From NCBI GenBank assembly GCA_963743575.1, contig CAVUQC010000007.1, forward strand, positions 868,001 to 932,000: a stretch of 64,000 bases of DNA, read 5' to 3'. The stretch's first letter is position 1. Each line of letters starts with the position of its first letter. Both the position numbers and the translations under genes were made by a program. The DNA comes from DASUPK01 sp963743575 (GTDB lineage: Bacteria > Actinomycetota > Thermoleophilia > Solirubrobacterales > 70-9). A model generated the notes under the pieces. The model was not told the origin of the DNA and did not search any database. It saw only the letters and a list, made by a program, of their open reading frames with translations. Of the stretch, positions 8,840-17,132 are shown one piece after another.

Positions 8840-9436
8840 ATGCACTTGCTCCGATCCACACGCAGAACCGCCCTCGCGGGCCTCGCCGCGGGGCTCCTGG
8901 GCGGCATCGTCCTGGCCGGCTGTGCCGGGGGTAGCGGCGGCAACCCGGACTCCAATCTCTCGCTCCAGCAGGCGACTCAGCCGCTCACCGGCGCGCCACC
9001 GCAGCTCACCGCAATCCGCAGCCAGGCCAACCAGCTGCTCGACGGCGGCAAGGACGCGTACGAGGGGCGCATCCAGTCCCTGCACGGAACGCCGATCGTG
9101 GTCAACGACTGGGCCTCATGGTGCGGCCCCTGCCGCTTCGAGTTCCCCTTCCTCCAATCGCAGGCGTCCAAGCATGCCAAGGACATCGCCTTCCTCGGCG
9201 TGGACTCCGATGACTCAAGCGGCTCTGCCAAGACGTTCCTCGGCGAGCTGCCACTGCCGTATCCCTCCTACAGCGACCCGGACAAGTCGATCCGCGAGGC
9301 GCTCCACGGCATCGGCTATCCGGCCACGGTCTTCTACGACCGCAACGGCAACGTCGTCTCCACACATCAGGGGCAGTACCGCGACGAGGCCGCTCTTGCT
9401 GCCGATATCCAGAGATACGCGCTGAACAGCGGATAA
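8840..9436 (+). CDS. TlpA/ResA-like thioredoxin-fold lipoprotein
   Basis: The 198-residue protein has an N-terminal lipobox (LAGC, lipidated Cys28) after a basic and hydrophobic leader, so it should be anchored outside the membrane. The thioredoxin fold shows NDWASWCGPCRFEFPFLQ with the redox pair C95/C98. It is followed by FLGVDSDD and GIGYPATVFYDRNG, whose cis-Pro segment is typical of TlpA/ResA/CcmG. These proteins reduce or oxidise extracytoplasmic thiols, for instance in cytochrome c maturation. No ccm or res genes sit nearby, so the partner is unknown. The NfeD-like gene follows 7 nt later. Confidence 0.9.
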   Translation: MHLLRSTRRTALAGLAAGLLGGIVLAGCAGGSGGNPDSNLSLQQATQPLTGAPPQLTAIRSQANQLLDGGKDAYEGRIQSLHGTPIVVNDWASWCGPCRFEFPFLQSQASKHAKDIAFLGVDSDDSSGSAKTFLGELPLPYPSYSDPDKSIREALHGIGYPATVFYDRNGNVVSTHQGQYRDEAALAADIQRYALNSG

Positions 9437-9443
9437 TGAAGTT

Positions 9444-9914
9444 ATGACCGAGCTAGCCATCGCACTGGTGGTCGTAGCGCTGCTTCTGTTCATCGCCGAA
9501 GCGCATGCGCCGACGACGGTGCTCGGGCTGCTCGGAGTCGGCGCGCTGGTCGGCGCCGGGTTCGCCTGGCGCGACGCAGGTCACGATCTTCCCGTCGCGG
9601 CGATCGTGATCGCCGGCGTGATCCTGGCCGGCTTCATCGTCTTCGCCTCCCGCAAGGCGCTTGCCGCCCATCGCGACCAACCGGTGAAGACCGGCTACGA
9701 GGAGCTGGTGGGCGACCTGGGCGAGGTGCGGGAGCCGCTCGATCCGGAGGGCCAGGTCTTCATCGAGGGTGCGCTCTGGCGCGCTCGTGCCGCAGACCAC
9801 GAGAGCAGGATCGACCCAGGCAATAGAGTGCGAGTGAAGTCGGTGGATGGCCTGACACTTGAGGTCGAACCCGTCCCCGACCGATACCCGGCAAGCACCG
9901 AGAAAGGGACCTGA
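9444..9914 (+). CDS. NfeD-like membrane protein
   Basis: The 156-residue product has three predicted membrane segments (about 4-22, 26-45, 52-70). A C-terminal OB-fold domain follows (LVGDLGEVREPLDPEGQVFI, ALWRARA, GNRVRVKSVDGLTLEVEP), the NfeD signature. Short NfeD proteins pair with SPFH/stomatin proteins, and the slipin gene starts 3 nt after this stop. Together they probably organise membrane microdomains or support membrane protease function. The ClpP-like protease domain of long NfeD proteins is absent. Confidence 0.92.
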   Translation: MTELAIALVVVALLLFIAEAHAPTTVLGLLGVGALVGAGFAWRDAGHDLPVAAIVIAGVILAGFIVFASRKALAAHRDQPVKTGYEELVGDLGEVREPLDPEGQVFIEGALWRARAADHESRIDPGNRVRVKSVDGLTLEVEPVPDRYPASTEKGT

Positions 9915-9917
9915 CAC

Positions 9918-10688
9918 ATGGCGGTAGCAATCGGCGTCGTCGTCGTAGTCGTCTTCTTCATCCTGATCTTTCTCGGCTCGGCGGTCCGGGTCCTACGGGA
10001 GTACGAGCGCGGCGTGATCTTCCGCCTCGGCCGGCTGATCGCGCAGAAGGGGCCCGGCCTGATCATCCTGATCCCGGTGATCGACCGGATGGTCCGGGTC
10101 GACCTGCGGACGGTCACTCTCAACATCCCGCCGCAGGAGGTGATCACGCGCGACAACGTGCCCGCACGGGTCAACGCGGTCGCCTATTTCCGGGTGATCG
10201 ACCCCAACAAGGCGATCGTCGAGGTCGAGAACTTCCTGCTCGCCACCTCGCAGATCGCGCAGACCACTCTCCGGTCGGTACTGGGCAAGGCCGACCTCGA
10301 CCAGCTGCTCGCCGAGCGCGAGCGCCTCAACGAGGACCTGCAGAAGATCATCGACGAGCAGACCGAGCCCTGGGGCGTGAAGGTCAGCACCGTAGAGATC
10401 AAGGACGTCGAGATCCCCGAGCAGATGCAGAGGGCGATGGCGCGGCAGGCGGAGGCCGAGCGAGAGCGGCGCGCGAAGATCATCAACGCCGAGGGCGAAT
10501 ACCAGGCGGCCGAGAAGCTCGCCCAGGCGGCGGACATCATCTCCAAGAATCCCGCCACCCTCCAGCTGCGCTACCTCCAGACCCTGCTCGAGATGGGCGT
10601 CAACCAGAACACGACGATCGTCTTCCCGCTGCCGATCGACCTGATCGAGGCCTTCACGGCGATGGCCCGGAACAGCGCCGAGAAGTGA
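9918..10688 (+). CDS. Slipin/stomatin-like SPFH-domain protein
   Basis: The 256-residue protein has one N-terminal membrane segment (about 5-25) followed by an SPFH/Band 7 domain: LREYERGVIFRLGR, GPGLIILIPVIDRMVRVDLRT, then DNVPARVNAVAYFRV. A helical region runs through EIPEQMQRAMARQAEAERERRAK and the YQAAEKLAQAA segment that drives oligomerisation. Slipins form homo-oligomers on the membrane. The partner NfeD gene lies directly upstream, the classical slipin/NfeD pair. It starts at ATG 9918. Confidence 0.94.
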   Translation: MAVAIGVVVVVVFFILIFLGSAVRVLREYERGVIFRLGRLIAQKGPGLIILIPVIDRMVRVDLRTVTLNIPPQEVITRDNVPARVNAVAYFRVIDPNKAIVEVENFLLATSQIAQTTLRSVLGKADLDQLLAERERLNEDLQKIIDEQTEPWGVKVSTVEIKDVEIPEQMQRAMARQAEAERERRAKIINAEGEYQAAEKLAQAADIISKNPATLQLRYLQTLLEMGVNQNTTIVFPLPIDLIEAFTAMARNSAEK

Positions 10689-10719
10689 GCGCCACCGAAC
10701 ACCCCGTTCAGACGCCCGT

Positions 10720-11169
10720 TTGAGCCCAGACTGCCGGTTGTCGGTCACGGTCCGCACAGCCCGCGACGCCGCGGAGGTCAAGGCGGCGAGGGACCTGCGG
10801 ATCCGCGTCTTCTGCAACGAGCAGGGGGTCGACCCCGCGCTGGAGGTGGACGGCCTCGACGAAAACGCGACTCAGGTCATTGCCGTCGACGAGTCCGGCG
10901 TGATCGCAACCTGCCGCCTGCGATATCCGGAGGCGGGCGTCTGCAAGCTCGAGCGGATGGTCGTCGACTCTCGCGCCCGCAAGCTGGGGGTCGGCGGCCG
11001 GCTGCTGGACTGGGCCGAGGAAGAAGGTCGCACGGCCGGTGCCGAGACGATGGTCCTCAATTCGCAGTTGCGCGCTCAGGGCTTCTACGGATCTCACGGC
11101 TACGAGCCCGAGGGAGAGACTTTCATGGACGCGGACATCGAGCACATCCGGATGACCAAGCCGCTCTGA
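10720..11169 (+). CDS. GNAT family N-acetyltransferase (ElaA-like)
   Basis: The 149-residue protein is a single GNAT fold. LRIRVFCNEQGV near the N-terminus is typical of ElaA-like acetyltransferases. CRLRYPEAGVCKLERMVVDSRARKLGVGGRLLDWAEEEG contains the acetyl-CoA loop (RKLGVGGRLL), and QGFYGSHGYEPEGE is the C-terminal signature. The acceptor amine is unknown. TTG 10720 gives a natural N-terminus. The stop overlaps the ATG of the GalT-like gene by one base (TGATG), so the two are coupled. Confidence 0.88.
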   Translation: MSPDCRLSVTVRTARDAAEVKAARDLRIRVFCNEQGVDPALEVDGLDENATQVIAVDESGVIATCRLRYPEAGVCKLERMVVDSRARKLGVGGRLLDWAEEEGRTAGAETMVLNSQLRAQGFYGSHGYEPEGETFMDADIEHIRMTKPL

Positions 11170-12230
11170 TGGCCGATCGGAAACCCACTCCCGAGATCCG
11201 GCTCGATCAGCTCACCGGGTTGCGAACGATCCTCTCGCCTGCGAGGGCGGACCGGCCCTTCGACTTCAGCGCGGCACCGGCCGAGGAGAACGGCGAGGCC
11301 CGCGAGAAGTGTCCCTTCGACGAGGGCCGCGAGGACCGCACCCCTCCAGAGGTCTGGGCGGACCGCCCGGGCGGTGGCCCGCCGGACAGCCCCGGTTGGA
11401 GGGTCCGCGCTGTACCCAACCTCTATCCGGCGCTGGCCCAGACCGAGGAGCGAGGCGAGGTTGAGGATGAGGGCGTGACGCCGGCTGGCGACCCGCTGCG
11501 CGCCGCCTCTCGAGGAAGGGAACCCGACCTGTTCAAGGCCACCCTCGCCAGCGGCTTCCACGAGGTGATCGTCAATTCGCCGCAGCACCACACCTCTCTC
11601 GGCCAGCTGGATGACTCGGAGCTCTCAGCCGCCGTAGCCGGCTGGCGGACGCAGATGAGTGCTCACGGCGAGCGCGCGGCGTACGTCCAGCTGATCCTCA
11701 ACGAGGGCAGGGAGGCCGGTGCATCGCTGGAGCACACACATGCCCAGCTCTACGCGCTCGGCTTCGTGCCGGCCCAGGTCGCGCGCGAGCGCGAGCGCTT
11801 CACCTCGTACAACCAGCACACCATGGGTGGCGACCTGCTCGCCGAGATCGCCTCCGAGGAGGTCCGCCGCCGCGAGCGCCTGGTGGCAATCGACGACGAT
11901 GCGCTGCTGATCTGCCCCTGGGCCTCGCGCTCGCCCTTCGAGCTGCGGATCATTCCCCGGCAACCCGCGTCCAGCTTCGAGCGGGACGGCGAGGTCGGCG
12001 TGGGCATGCTCCGCACCGCGCTGCGAGCGCTGGCGGCCCGCTTCGGCCAGGTTCCCCAGTTCAACGCCTGGACGATCACGGCACCCCGGGGCGCCGAGGA
12101 GTTCCACTGGCACCTGGACCTCGCGCCCCGGATCGGGATCCGCGCCGGGCTCGAGATGTCGACCGGGGTCGAGCTCAACATCTTTCCGCCTGAGCGCGCG
12201 GCGTCGGAGCTACGAGAGGCCCTGGGGTAG
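11169..12230 (+). CDS. Galactose-1-phosphate uridylyltransferase-like protein
   Basis: GalT exchanges UMP between UDP-glucose and galactose-1-phosphate through a histidine intermediate of the HIT superfamily. In this 353-residue protein LEHTHAQLYAL contains the HxHxQ motif and a late FHWHLDLAPR motif matches the GalT C-terminal half. The zinc site near the N-terminus reads CPFD rather than CPxC, so one structural cysteine is missing. NLYPAL and HEVIVNSPQH match the family core. The lost ligand and the lack of other Leloir genes leave room for a different nucleotidyl substrate. It is coupled to the GNAT gene upstream. Confidence 0.8.
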   Translation: MADRKPTPEIRLDQLTGLRTILSPARADRPFDFSAAPAEENGEAREKCPFDEGREDRTPPEVWADRPGGGPPDSPGWRVRAVPNLYPALAQTEERGEVEDEGVTPAGDPLRAASRGREPDLFKATLASGFHEVIVNSPQHHTSLGQLDDSELSAAVAGWRTQMSAHGERAAYVQLILNEGREAGASLEHTHAQLYALGFVPAQVARERERFTSYNQHTMGGDLLAEIASEEVRRRERLVAIDDDALLICPWASRSPFELRIIPRQPASSFERDGEVGVGMLRTALRALAARFGQVPQFNAWTITAPRGAEEFHWHLDLAPRIGIRAGLEMSTGVELNIFPPERAASELREALG

Positions 12231-12243
12231 GGTCCCCCGCCCG

Positions 12244-12876
12244 ATGCCACCCGTTCGCCGACCCATCCCCCGCTTCATCGCCGACGCCAGCAACGAGGGC
12301 CTTCCCTACGGCCGCTGGGGAGCGCGCCTGCGGGACGAGTTCGCCAAGGCCTGCGAGGCGCACATCGCGGAGGCGGGCGGAGCGCCCGGCGAGGTGACCT
12401 GGTTCCCCGAGCGCGCCTGGGGCGGCCGCATCTACGTCCCCGGCGTCGCGCCGGTGGAGGGAGCCCAGGAACCGAGCGAGTACTTCGGCGTCGTCTCGTT
12501 CACCCGCCCGGCCGAGGGCGGCGAGGCGAGCGCCTTCGAGGCGACGGCCGACTTCACCGACGTCACCGCCGACCAGAACCCCGACTGGATGATCGACCTG
12601 AACGAGGAGGTGATCGGCGTCTGGCGCGGCGAGGGGAGCCGGACGGGCGACGTCACCCTCGTCTGGGGCACCCCCCTGGTGCGCGGGGCCAAGGCCGCGA
12701 CCGCCGAGCTCGAGGCCGAGGTGGTCGATCAGACCCCGGTCACAGACGAGCGCTTCACCCTGGTCGCGATCGACGCCGTCAAGGGCTTCACCGACGAGCT
12801 CTTCCTCGAAGTCAAGATCTGGAGCGACCAGGGTCAGGAGCTCGCCGCCGAGAGCCTCTACGACGAGCCGGAGTAG
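12244..12876 (+). CDS. Conserved hypothetical protein
   Basis: I do not recognise the family. The 210-residue product is soluble, with no signal peptide or membrane segment. It has an N-terminal arginine/proline part (PPVRRPIPRFIADAS) and an acidic body with alternating strands (FGVVSFTRPAEGG, EATADFTDVTADQNPDWMIDLN, GDVTLVWGTPLVRG). The regular strand pattern suggests a beta-sandwich or barrel. It lies 13 nt after the GalT-like gene, on the same strand and probably the same transcript, and converges with the lipoprotein gene. Confidence 0.7.
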   Translation: MPPVRRPIPRFIADASNEGLPYGRWGARLRDEFAKACEAHIAEAGGAPGEVTWFPERAWGGRIYVPGVAPVEGAQEPSEYFGVVSFTRPAEGGEASAFEATADFTDVTADQNPDWMIDLNEEVIGVWRGEGSRTGDVTLVWGTPLVRGAKAATAELEAEVVDQTPVTDERFTLVAIDAVKGFTDELFLEVKIWSDQGQELAAESLYDEPE

Positions 12877-12887
12877 CGAGCCACGCG

Positions 12888-13925
12888 TCAGTGAGACTGG
12901 CGCAGGGTGAGGCCGGCGTTGCTCTCGAGCATCGCCTTGATCGAGTCGGGCGACGACCAGTAGAGGACGCCCGCGCCGCCTGCCCTCAGGATCTGGTGGG
13001 TGCACTGCGCCGCCTGCTCCGGGCCGAGCCGCTCGACCGCATCGCTGGCGTGGGGGTTCGGCGATTCGTCGAAGGCGATCTCGAAGCCGAGGTGGTTGCG
13101 GAGGTCGCGGGTGACGTCGGGGGGCTGGTCCTTGGGGGCACCCACCCGGAGCGGTAGGCCGATCACCGATTGGTACTGGGAGAGCACGTGATCGGTCAGG
13201 CCGGGTATCAGCGGTCCGGCTGCCGACGGCGTCCCGCAGTTCGGCTGCGTTTGGATGATCTGGTAGCCGAGGTGGATCGGGTCGAGGGTGAAGTTCTGCT
13301 CCGCGACCACGCGACCGAACGGGCCGTAGTCCCAGGCCGGCACGTAGTCGGGCACCAGGCCCATCCGGACCCGGCTGTTGGCCAGGTGGGCCGAGAGCTC
13401 CCGCAACCGATCCGCGATTCGGTCCTCGTTCCTCGATTGGTCCGTGGTCCAGGGTCCGAGCTTGGTGTCGGCCCAGGTGTCCGGCTCCCAGTCGATCAAC
13501 ACGGCGTCGAGCTCCGGCTGGTCGGTCAGCGCGTACTCGTAGCCGGGGCTCTCCCGGTGAGGATTGAGGCCGGTGAGGGTGACGATGCGGTTACAGCGGA
13601 ACTTCTCGGCCACCCGGTCGAGCGCCGCCTGCCAGTCCTGCGGCTTCGAGTGAGGGAACTCGGTGTTGATCACGAAGACGTCGCGGGGGAGGATCTGATC
13701 GCCTATCGCGCTCTCGATCTGGTCGACGTCCGTGGCCTGGTTGACGCGGATGCCCATCGTGAAGGCGCTGGGGCCGCCACCCGGCGGCGTCAGGTGCGGG
13801 TCGATGTTCGGCCGGCAGAGGGCCTCCTGGGCCGATCCGCCACAGGAGGCGACGAGCAATGCCGCGGCTGCGGCCGCGGCGACCGCGAACCATCCCAGTA
13901 GCCAGTTCCGCCCCCTGACGTCCAT
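12888..13925 (-). CDS. Secreted lipoprotein of unknown function, possible TIM-barrel fold
   Basis: The 345-residue protein has a hydrophobic leader and lipobox VASC (lipidated Cys near residue 28). Its mature part alternates strands and helices: DVFVINTEFPHSKPQDWQAAL, IVTLTGLNPHRESPGYEYAL, DAVLIDWEPDTW, VRMGLVPDYVPAWDYG, HLGYQIIQTQP and GAGVLYWSSPDS. The D-E pair in IDWEPD and the repeated strand-end acids resemble a glycoside-hydrolase-like TIM barrel, but I cannot name the family. It is probably exported and membrane-anchored. A hydrolase gene lies 41 nt upstream on the same strand. Confidence 0.72.
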   Translation of the reverse strand: MDVRGRNWLLGWFAVAAAAAAALLVASCGGSAQEALCRPNIDPHLTPPGGGPSAFTMGIRVNQATDVDQIESAIGDQILPRDVFVINTEFPHSKPQDWQAALDRVAEKFRCNRIVTLTGLNPHRESPGYEYALTDQPELDAVLIDWEPDTWADTKLGPWTTDQSRNEDRIADRLRELSAHLANSRVRMGLVPDYVPAWDYGPFGRVVAEQNFTLDPIHLGYQIIQTQPNCGTPSAAGPLIPGLTDHVLSQYQSVIGLPLRVGAPKDQPPDVTRDLRNHLGFEIAFDESPNPHASDAVERLGPEQAAQCTHQILRAGGAGVLYWSSPDSIKAMLESNAGLTLRQSH

Positions 13926-13966
13926 GTTGAGCCACCTATCGGCAGGTCCCGGGCTCGGGATTAGTC

Positions 13967-15433
13967 CTAGTGGCGGGCGACGAAGCGCCGGATCCAGCGC
14001 ACGGCGGGCGAGCGGTACGGGTAGTACAGATCCGAGGCGTGTCCTCGGTTGGGGACGATGCCGAGTTGGGACGCGGGGTACTGGCGCGCCACCTTGCGAG
14101 CCTCAGCGACGGTGGTGATGTCGTCGAACTCGCCGGAGAGGACCAGGACGGGCAGGCCGGCGGGCTGGCTTTCGCCCTGCGGAACGGGCGGCTCCATCCC
14201 CGGCGTCGGCGCCGGCCAGGAGAGACATCCGGTGAAGCCGGTGGACGGGAGGGTCATCCACTGCGCCACGGTGAGCGGTGCGAACAGCTTGCGACGGGGG
14301 AACGCGGCGGTCGCCTGATTGAGCTGCGCCGTGCGCTGGGCGAAGCCGGCGCTGCGATCCCACGCCACCGGATAGTCGTTGCACTCGACCGCTGTGCCCA
14401 TTCCGGTGGAGAAGTAGTGGAAGTCGCCGTCGCCGGGTCGCCCTTCCCTGGCAATGTGGTCCAGGCGCTCGGGGTCGCCCGCCAGATACTCCGTGACCGC
14501 CCGGTTCAGCGCCAGGTACGAGTTCGGCGACCAGGTCCCGGCCTCGAGCAGGTACGCGAGCGTGCCGTTGAGCGGACCGCCCGTGCGCTGGATCCGGGCG
14601 AGTGCGTGACGGAAGCGCTGCTCGCCGTTCCACGAGCATCGCAATCGCTTGGTGCCGCAGAGAGACGCGGCCCTCGCGCGACATGAGGGGCTTCGGGCGC
14701 AGCTCTGGGTCAGCGCGCGCATCGCCGCCGTATAGATCGACCGCCAGAAAGGATCGTCGGCGGGGTAGGCCGAGGAGAGCACCATCGACCGGAGGCTCGA
14801 GGGGTAGCGAATCGAATACGCCTGGGCGAGCAGCGTCCCGTAGGAGTCCCCGTAGAGGGTGATCGGCCCCAGACCGAGCGCCGTCCGGACGGCCTCGATG
14901 TCAGCCGCGGATTCCGCCGAGGTGAACCCCCGATACCGAGCCCCGAGCTGGTTCGCGCAGGAGGCGGTCGCGACCACCTCCGGCACCATCCCCCGCTGCA
15001 GCTGCGGGCAGTTCACTGCCTGCGAGTGTCCGGTGCCCCTCTGGTCGATCAGCACCAGATCGCGGCGGCGAAGGAGCGGCCCGAAGACTGCCCGGTAGGA
15101 CTTCGCGGAGTCGAAGTTGGTGCTCGCATAGCCCGGACCGCCCTCCACGGCGACGATCGTCCCGACCGCCGGCTTCGCGGCGCGCTCCCGCGGGAGGACC
15201 GCGAAGAAGATCGACTGATCTCCGAGGCCGGGGTCCGTCCTGACCGCCGGGACGGTGATCCGGCCACAGCGAAAACGTGGGCCGGCGTTCAGATCACAGG
15301 GTCTTAGGACCGGTGGCGCACTCGCCGTGGCACCGTCCGCGCTCCCATCGCTCGCGAGGGCCGACCCGCAGGCACCAAGGACCAAGGCTCCCAGCACCGT
15401 CGCAAGCGCAAGGGCGAATCGCAGTCGAGACAC
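13967..15433 (-). CDS. Secreted alpha/beta-hydrolase, tripeptidyl-aminopeptidase (TAP/SlpD) type
   Basis: The 488-residue protein carries a signal sequence with a possible lipobox (LGAC near residue 22). The alpha/beta-hydrolase core shows the oxyanion region VEGGPGYAST, IDQRGTGHSQ and the nucleophile elbow YGDSYGTLLAQAY. A C-terminal TAP-like domain contains LVLSGEFDDITT (catalytic Asp) and PNRGHASD (catalytic His). Several Cys pairs (SCARSPSC, LCGTKRLRC) suggest disulphides outside the cell. Relatives in Streptomyces and Mycobacterium release N-terminal tripeptides from proteins. The start is GTG 15433. Confidence 0.88.
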   Translation of the reverse strand: MSRLRFALALATVLGALVLGACGSALASDGSADGATASAPPVLRPCDLNAGPRFRCGRITVPAVRTDPGLGDQSIFFAVLPRERAAKPAVGTIVAVEGGPGYASTNFDSAKSYRAVFGPLLRRRDLVLIDQRGTGHSQAVNCPQLQRGMVPEVVATASCANQLGARYRGFTSAESAADIEAVRTALGLGPITLYGDSYGTLLAQAYSIRYPSSLRSMVLSSAYPADDPFWRSIYTAAMRALTQSCARSPSCRARAASLCGTKRLRCSWNGEQRFRHALARIQRTGGPLNGTLAYLLEAGTWSPNSYLALNRAVTEYLAGDPERLDHIAREGRPGDGDFHYFSTGMGTAVECNDYPVAWDRSAGFAQRTAQLNQATAAFPRRKLFAPLTVAQWMTLPSTGFTGCLSWPAPTPGMEPPVPQGESQPAGLPVLVLSGEFDDITTVAEARKVARQYPASQLGIVPNRGHASDLYYPYRSPAVRWIRRFVARH

Positions 15434-15448
15434 GCGACGAGCCTAGCC

Positions 15449-16669
15449 CTACATGGCCATCATCGCCTCGGATGGCTCGTCATCCGAGGCGGGCTTCCCG
15501 TCGCCTCCGCCCTTCAGCAGCTCGAGGCCAATCACTGGGAAGAGGAGCACCGAGAGCAGCCCGGCGCCGATCAGAGCCGCTCCCTCCGCCGCGTCCACCA
15601 GGTTCAGGTCTTCACCGATCGCCACCGCCGCGACGATGAACGGCAGCGAGGTGGCCTGCATGAGTCCCGCGATCAGCGTGTGGCGGGCGTTCAGCACCCG
15701 CCGGTAGAGCAGGGCGGGCAGCCCGCGGGCCGCCATCAGCGCCGCCAGGAAGATTGGGACCATGAGCACGTTCGAGGCGCTCGAAGTGAGCGCCGCGAGG
15801 TCGTACTTGACGCCGCTGGCGACGAAGAAGACAGGGATGAAGAGCCCGAAGCCGATCGCCTCGAGCTTCCGGCGGAACTCCGGGTGGGTCATGGCCTGGT
15901 CCTTGTCGAGCAGGGAGAGGATCGCCCCGGCCATGAAGGCGCCGAGGATCGACTCGAGGCCGAGAGAGTTCGCGATCGCCGCGAAGCCGACGAGCAGGAC
16001 GACGGCGCCGCGCACGCGGATCTGCGCGGTGGTGTCCTGAAGCCGAAACAGGTCCTGGCGCAGCAGGCTGGAGCGCTCCGCCGTCTTCACCGCGATGAAG
16101 ACCACCACCGCCAGGAGCACCAGGCTCCCGATCAGGAGCAGGGTCGAGCCGACCCCGCCCTCGCCCGAGAAGAAGATCGAGAGCAGGATGACCGCGCCGA
16201 AGTCGGCGATCGTCCCGGCCGCGACGATCAGCTGCCCGAACGTCGAGGAGATCTCCCCCGCGTCCTTCAGCACCGGGATCAGGACCCCGAGCGAGGTGGC
16301 ACAGAGGACGATCGCGATCAGCAGCGGCGTCTCGATCAGCCCGGCAGCCTTCAGCCCCAGCGCGACGACCAGGGCGATCCCGAACGAGATCGCGAAGCCC
16401 ATCAGGGTCAACCGCAGGACCTGTCCACGGAGCTTGCCGAAATCGATCTCGAGGCCGGCCAGGAAGAGCAGGAAAGCCAGGCCGAGCAGCGCGACGACCG
16501 AGATCGCGTCGTCGATCTCCACGATGCCGAGCACCGACGGGCCGATCACGATCCCGGCGATGATCTCCAGCACCACCGACGGGAGCTTCACGCTCGGGAA
16601 GAAGCCCAGCAGCAGAGGGGCGGCGAACGCGACGGCGACGACGATCAGCAGGTTGTCGAAGGCAGGCAC
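15449..16669 (-). CDS. Kef-type cation:proton antiporter (CPA2), membrane part
   Basis: The 406-residue protein has about 11-12 hydrophobic segments throughout. LPSVVLEIIAGIVIGPSVLGIV and LGLAFLLFLAGLEIDF match the conserved early helices of CPA2 transporters, and LLIAIVLCATSLGVLIPVLKD matches the ion-binding helix region. The RCK/TrkA-N regulatory domains of KefB/KefC are missing; the protein ends in a short charged tail. It probably exchanges K+ or Na+ for protons across the membrane. The start is GTG 16669, with a divergent 81-bp promoter region shared with the gene at 16751. Confidence 0.9.
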   Translation of the reverse strand: MPAFDNLLIVVAVAFAAPLLLGFFPSVKLPSVVLEIIAGIVIGPSVLGIVEIDDAISVVALLGLAFLLFLAGLEIDFGKLRGQVLRLTLMGFAISFGIALVVALGLKAAGLIETPLLIAIVLCATSLGVLIPVLKDAGEISSTFGQLIVAAGTIADFGAVILLSIFFSGEGGVGSTLLLIGSLVLLAVVVFIAVKTAERSSLLRQDLFRLQDTTAQIRVRGAVVLLVGFAAIANSLGLESILGAFMAGAILSLLDKDQAMTHPEFRRKLEAIGFGLFIPVFFVASGVKYDLAALTSSASNVLMVPIFLAALMAARGLPALLYRRVLNARHTLIAGLMQATSLPFIVAAVAIGEDLNLVDAAEGAALIGAGLLSVLLFPVIGLELLKGGGDGKPASDDEPSEAMMAM

Positions 16670-16750
16670 CGGCGCAACGTCCCAGCGAGGCCGGACGGCG
16701 TTACACGGCCTCTAGGCTTCGTGCGGGGAGCAAGACCACAGGAGGATGCG

Positions 16751-17107
16751 ATGGGAGCCCATGAGTTGAGGAACGCCCTGCAGGACTCGGACGAGGTGGA
16801 TCTGACCGTCACCGGCCGCAAATCGGGTCAGCAGAGCACCCGGCCGGTCTGGTTCGTGCTGGAGGACGACAAGGTCCTGCTGGTGCCGGTCACCGGGACT
16901 GACAGCGCCTGGTACCGGAACATCGAGAAGACCCCCACCGTGGGGCTGGAAACGGAGCGCAGCGAGTTCAGCGGAGACGCGAAGCCGACGGACGATCCCG
17001 CCGCCGTCGACCACGCCGCAGACGCCTTCCGCGAGAAGTACGGGGCCGACCGGGTGAAGGACTACTACCCGAACCTCAACGCGGCGGTGGAGGTCCCGCT
17101 GGCCTGA
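16751..17107 (+). CDS. Small split-barrel protein (F420/flavin-dependent nitroreductase-like)
   Basis: The 118-residue protein has DLTVTGRKSGQQSTRPVWF followed by VLLVPVTGTDSAWYRNI. This is the strand-loop-strand signature of the DUF385/DUF2255 split beta-barrel group, relatives of F420-dependent quinone or nitroreductases and pyridoxamine oxidases. The KYGADRVKDYYP segment closes the domain. A strong GGAGG ribosome site (16741-16745) fixes ATG 16751, although the frame is open far upstream. Cofactor and substrate cannot be decided from sequence. The next gene follows 25 nt later. Confidence 0.8.
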   Translation: MGAHELRNALQDSDEVDLTVTGRKSGQQSTRPVWFVLEDDKVLLVPVTGTDSAWYRNIEKTPTVGLETERSEFSGDAKPTDDPAAVDHAADAFREKYGADRVKDYYPNLNAAVEVPLA

Positions 17108-17132
17108 CGCGCCCTGGGTACACTCGGCGCGA

